A DNA stretch of 22,251 nt from contig JAKISW010000040.1 of the NCBI GenBank assembly GCA_021648375.1, positions 1-22,251 of the forward strand, given 5' to 3'. Origin of the DNA: Devosiaceae bacterium (GTDB lineage Bacteria; Pseudomonadota; Alphaproteobacteria; Rhizobiales; Devosiaceae). Below are positions 21,416 through 22,251 of this stretch, piece after piece. The notes beneath the pieces are model-generated. The model was not told the origin of the DNA and made no database searches. It was given only the letters and a program-made list of their open reading frames with translations. The position numbers and the translations under genes are program-made. How positions within the stretch are numbered: the first letter of the stretch is position 1; each line of letters opens with the position of its first letter.

Positions 21416-22251
21416 ATGAAAAAGCAGATTTTGAGTGCGTTAATAGCGCTGGGTCTTACAACATTGCCGGCTATGGCCCAGCAACAATCTGATGTCATGG
21501 TGGTTTTTGATGCTTCCGGCTCCATGTGGGGGCAAATTGATGGTCGCACCAAGATTGAAATTGCCCGTGATGCTTTTGCTGACCTTTCTTATGAATGGGC
21601 AGCCTCTGGAGTGAATGTCGGGTTGATAGCTTACGGCCATCGTCGCAAGGGGGATTGCGGGGATATTGAATTAATTGCAGAACCTGCGCCTGGAAGTACC
21701 GCAAGGCTTGGCGAATTGTTGCAAACGCTTACTCCGCGCGGAAAAACACCGCTTTCCGATGCGGTGCGGCTGGCAGCGCAAACGCTTAAATTCACCGAAA
21801 ATGCGGCAACGGTTGTTCTGATCTCGGACGGGCGCGAAACCTGTGGTGTTAAGGTATGCGAAGCTGCAACGGAATTGGAGCGGCTGGGCGTGAATTTTAC
21901 CGCTAATGTTATCGGGTTTGGCGTCGATGATGCGGAAGCGCGCGAGCAATTGCAATGTCTGGCGCAAAATACCGGCGGGCAATATTTTGATGCCAAAAAT
22001 GCCGGGGCGCTGGCAGATGCGCTGGGGCAGGTAACAGCTCTTGATACGAGCGTGGCGCAAGTGCAAGAAACAACAATGCCCATGGTGGCGTTAAACGTGG
22101 GAATTATTGAGGCAGATGGCACGGCGCGACCAGTTCAGATATCGTTTCGTGCCACAAATCTGGACACTGGTGAAGGGATTGAACTTGGCGGTTTGCGTGA
22201 TGCAAGAGAGGTTGTTTCGGGACTTAGCGGGGAACTGCCTGAAGGGCGTTG
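21416..22251 (+). CDS. Secreted VWA-domain protein, N-terminal part (cut by window edge)
   Basis: The gene opens at ATG 21416 (GAGG, 6 nt) and stays open to the last base, giving 278 residues without a stop. A signal peptide (MKKQ, hydrophobic LSALIALGLTTLPAMA, cut before QQQSD) exports it. The VWA domain follows at once, with MIDAS DASGSMWGQ, T at the GKTPLSDAV loop and the SDGRETCG segment. Two cysteine pairs (CGD and CGVKVC) may form disulfides. The region after about residue 215 looks like a further beta-rich domain. It may be a periplasmic ligand-binding or scaffold protein. It diverges from the broken luxR-type gene across a 168-bp gap, so shared control is plausible. Its C-terminus and neighbours are outside the window. 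Confidence 0.88.
   Translation, partial: MKKQILSALIALGLTTLPAMAQQQSDVMVVFDASGSMWGQIDGRTKIEIARDAFADLSYEWAASGVNVGLIAYGHRRKGDCGDIELIAEPAPGSTARLGELLQTLTPRGKTPLSDAVRLAAQTLKFTENAATVVLISDGRETCGVKVCEAATELERLGVNFTANVIGFGVDDAEAREQLQCLAQNTGGQYFDAKNAGALADALGQVTALDTSVAQVQETTMPMVALNVGIIEADGTARPVQISFRATNLDTGEGIELGGLRDAREVVSGLSGELPEGR

Overview
The window looks like a chromosomal segment of a motile alphaproteobacterium, probably of the Hyphomicrobiales (a Devosia/Maritalea-like lineage is a guess). The reasons are a fliF-fliG-fliH-fliN-flbD flagellar operon with the FlbD regulator, a sciP (DUF1153) cell-cycle regulator inside the flagellar cluster, CtrA-like motifs, intergenic palindromes of the kind common in alphaproteobacterial genomes, and a LuxR-type regulator. 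Base composition is roughly balanced. No phage, transposase or CRISPR array was seen.

Layout. (1) 1-264: the 3' end of parB (+). (2) 265-1646: a repeat-rich stretch with one AT-rich minus-strand gene (525-1007; RHH-like N-terminus and RAMA-like C-terminus) between clusters of intergenic palindromes. (3) 1647-3373 (+): an ArsR-type repressor, a sterol-desaturase/fatty-acid-hydroxylase-family membrane protein and a small secreted Lipoprotein_15-type protein, apparently one locus with a palindromic operator touching the first start codon. (4) 3392-14868 (-): nadR, flhA, flbD, fliN, fliH, fliG, fliF, sciP, flgD and fliK; transcription runs from fliK towards nadR. A canonical sigma-54 promoter lies upstream of fliK, CtrA-like sites lie upstream of sciP and fliF, and an intrinsic terminator separates sciP from fliF. 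(5) 15161-16336 (+): mnmA. (6) 16446-19217 (+): an ECF sigma factor followed after 9 nt by a membrane-anchored VWA protein, then a strong terminator. (7) 19457-19533: tRNA-Met(CAT), followed by a 3 x 15-bp tandem repeat. (8) 19762-20397 (+): a Tat-type L,D-transpeptidase. (9) 20523-21247 (-): a LuxR-type autoinducer-binding regulator broken by a one-base frameshift. (10) 21416-end (+): a secreted VWA protein, divergent from luxR across a 16-bp palindrome and cut by the window edge.

How it works together. The flagellar block encodes the MS ring (FliF), C-ring parts (FliG, FliN), an export ATPase regulator (FliH), the export gate (FlhA), hook assembly factors (FlgD, FliK) and two regulators. 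FlbD is a sigma-54 activator with a degenerate receiver, and SciP restrains CtrA. The promoter motifs fit a CtrA -> FlbD/sigma-54 hierarchy. The ECF-VWA pair is the best candidate for a less-described system: the VWA protein has a cytosolic N-terminus, one membrane helix and a large periplasmic sensor-like region, so it could act as a membrane anti-sigma or co-sensor.
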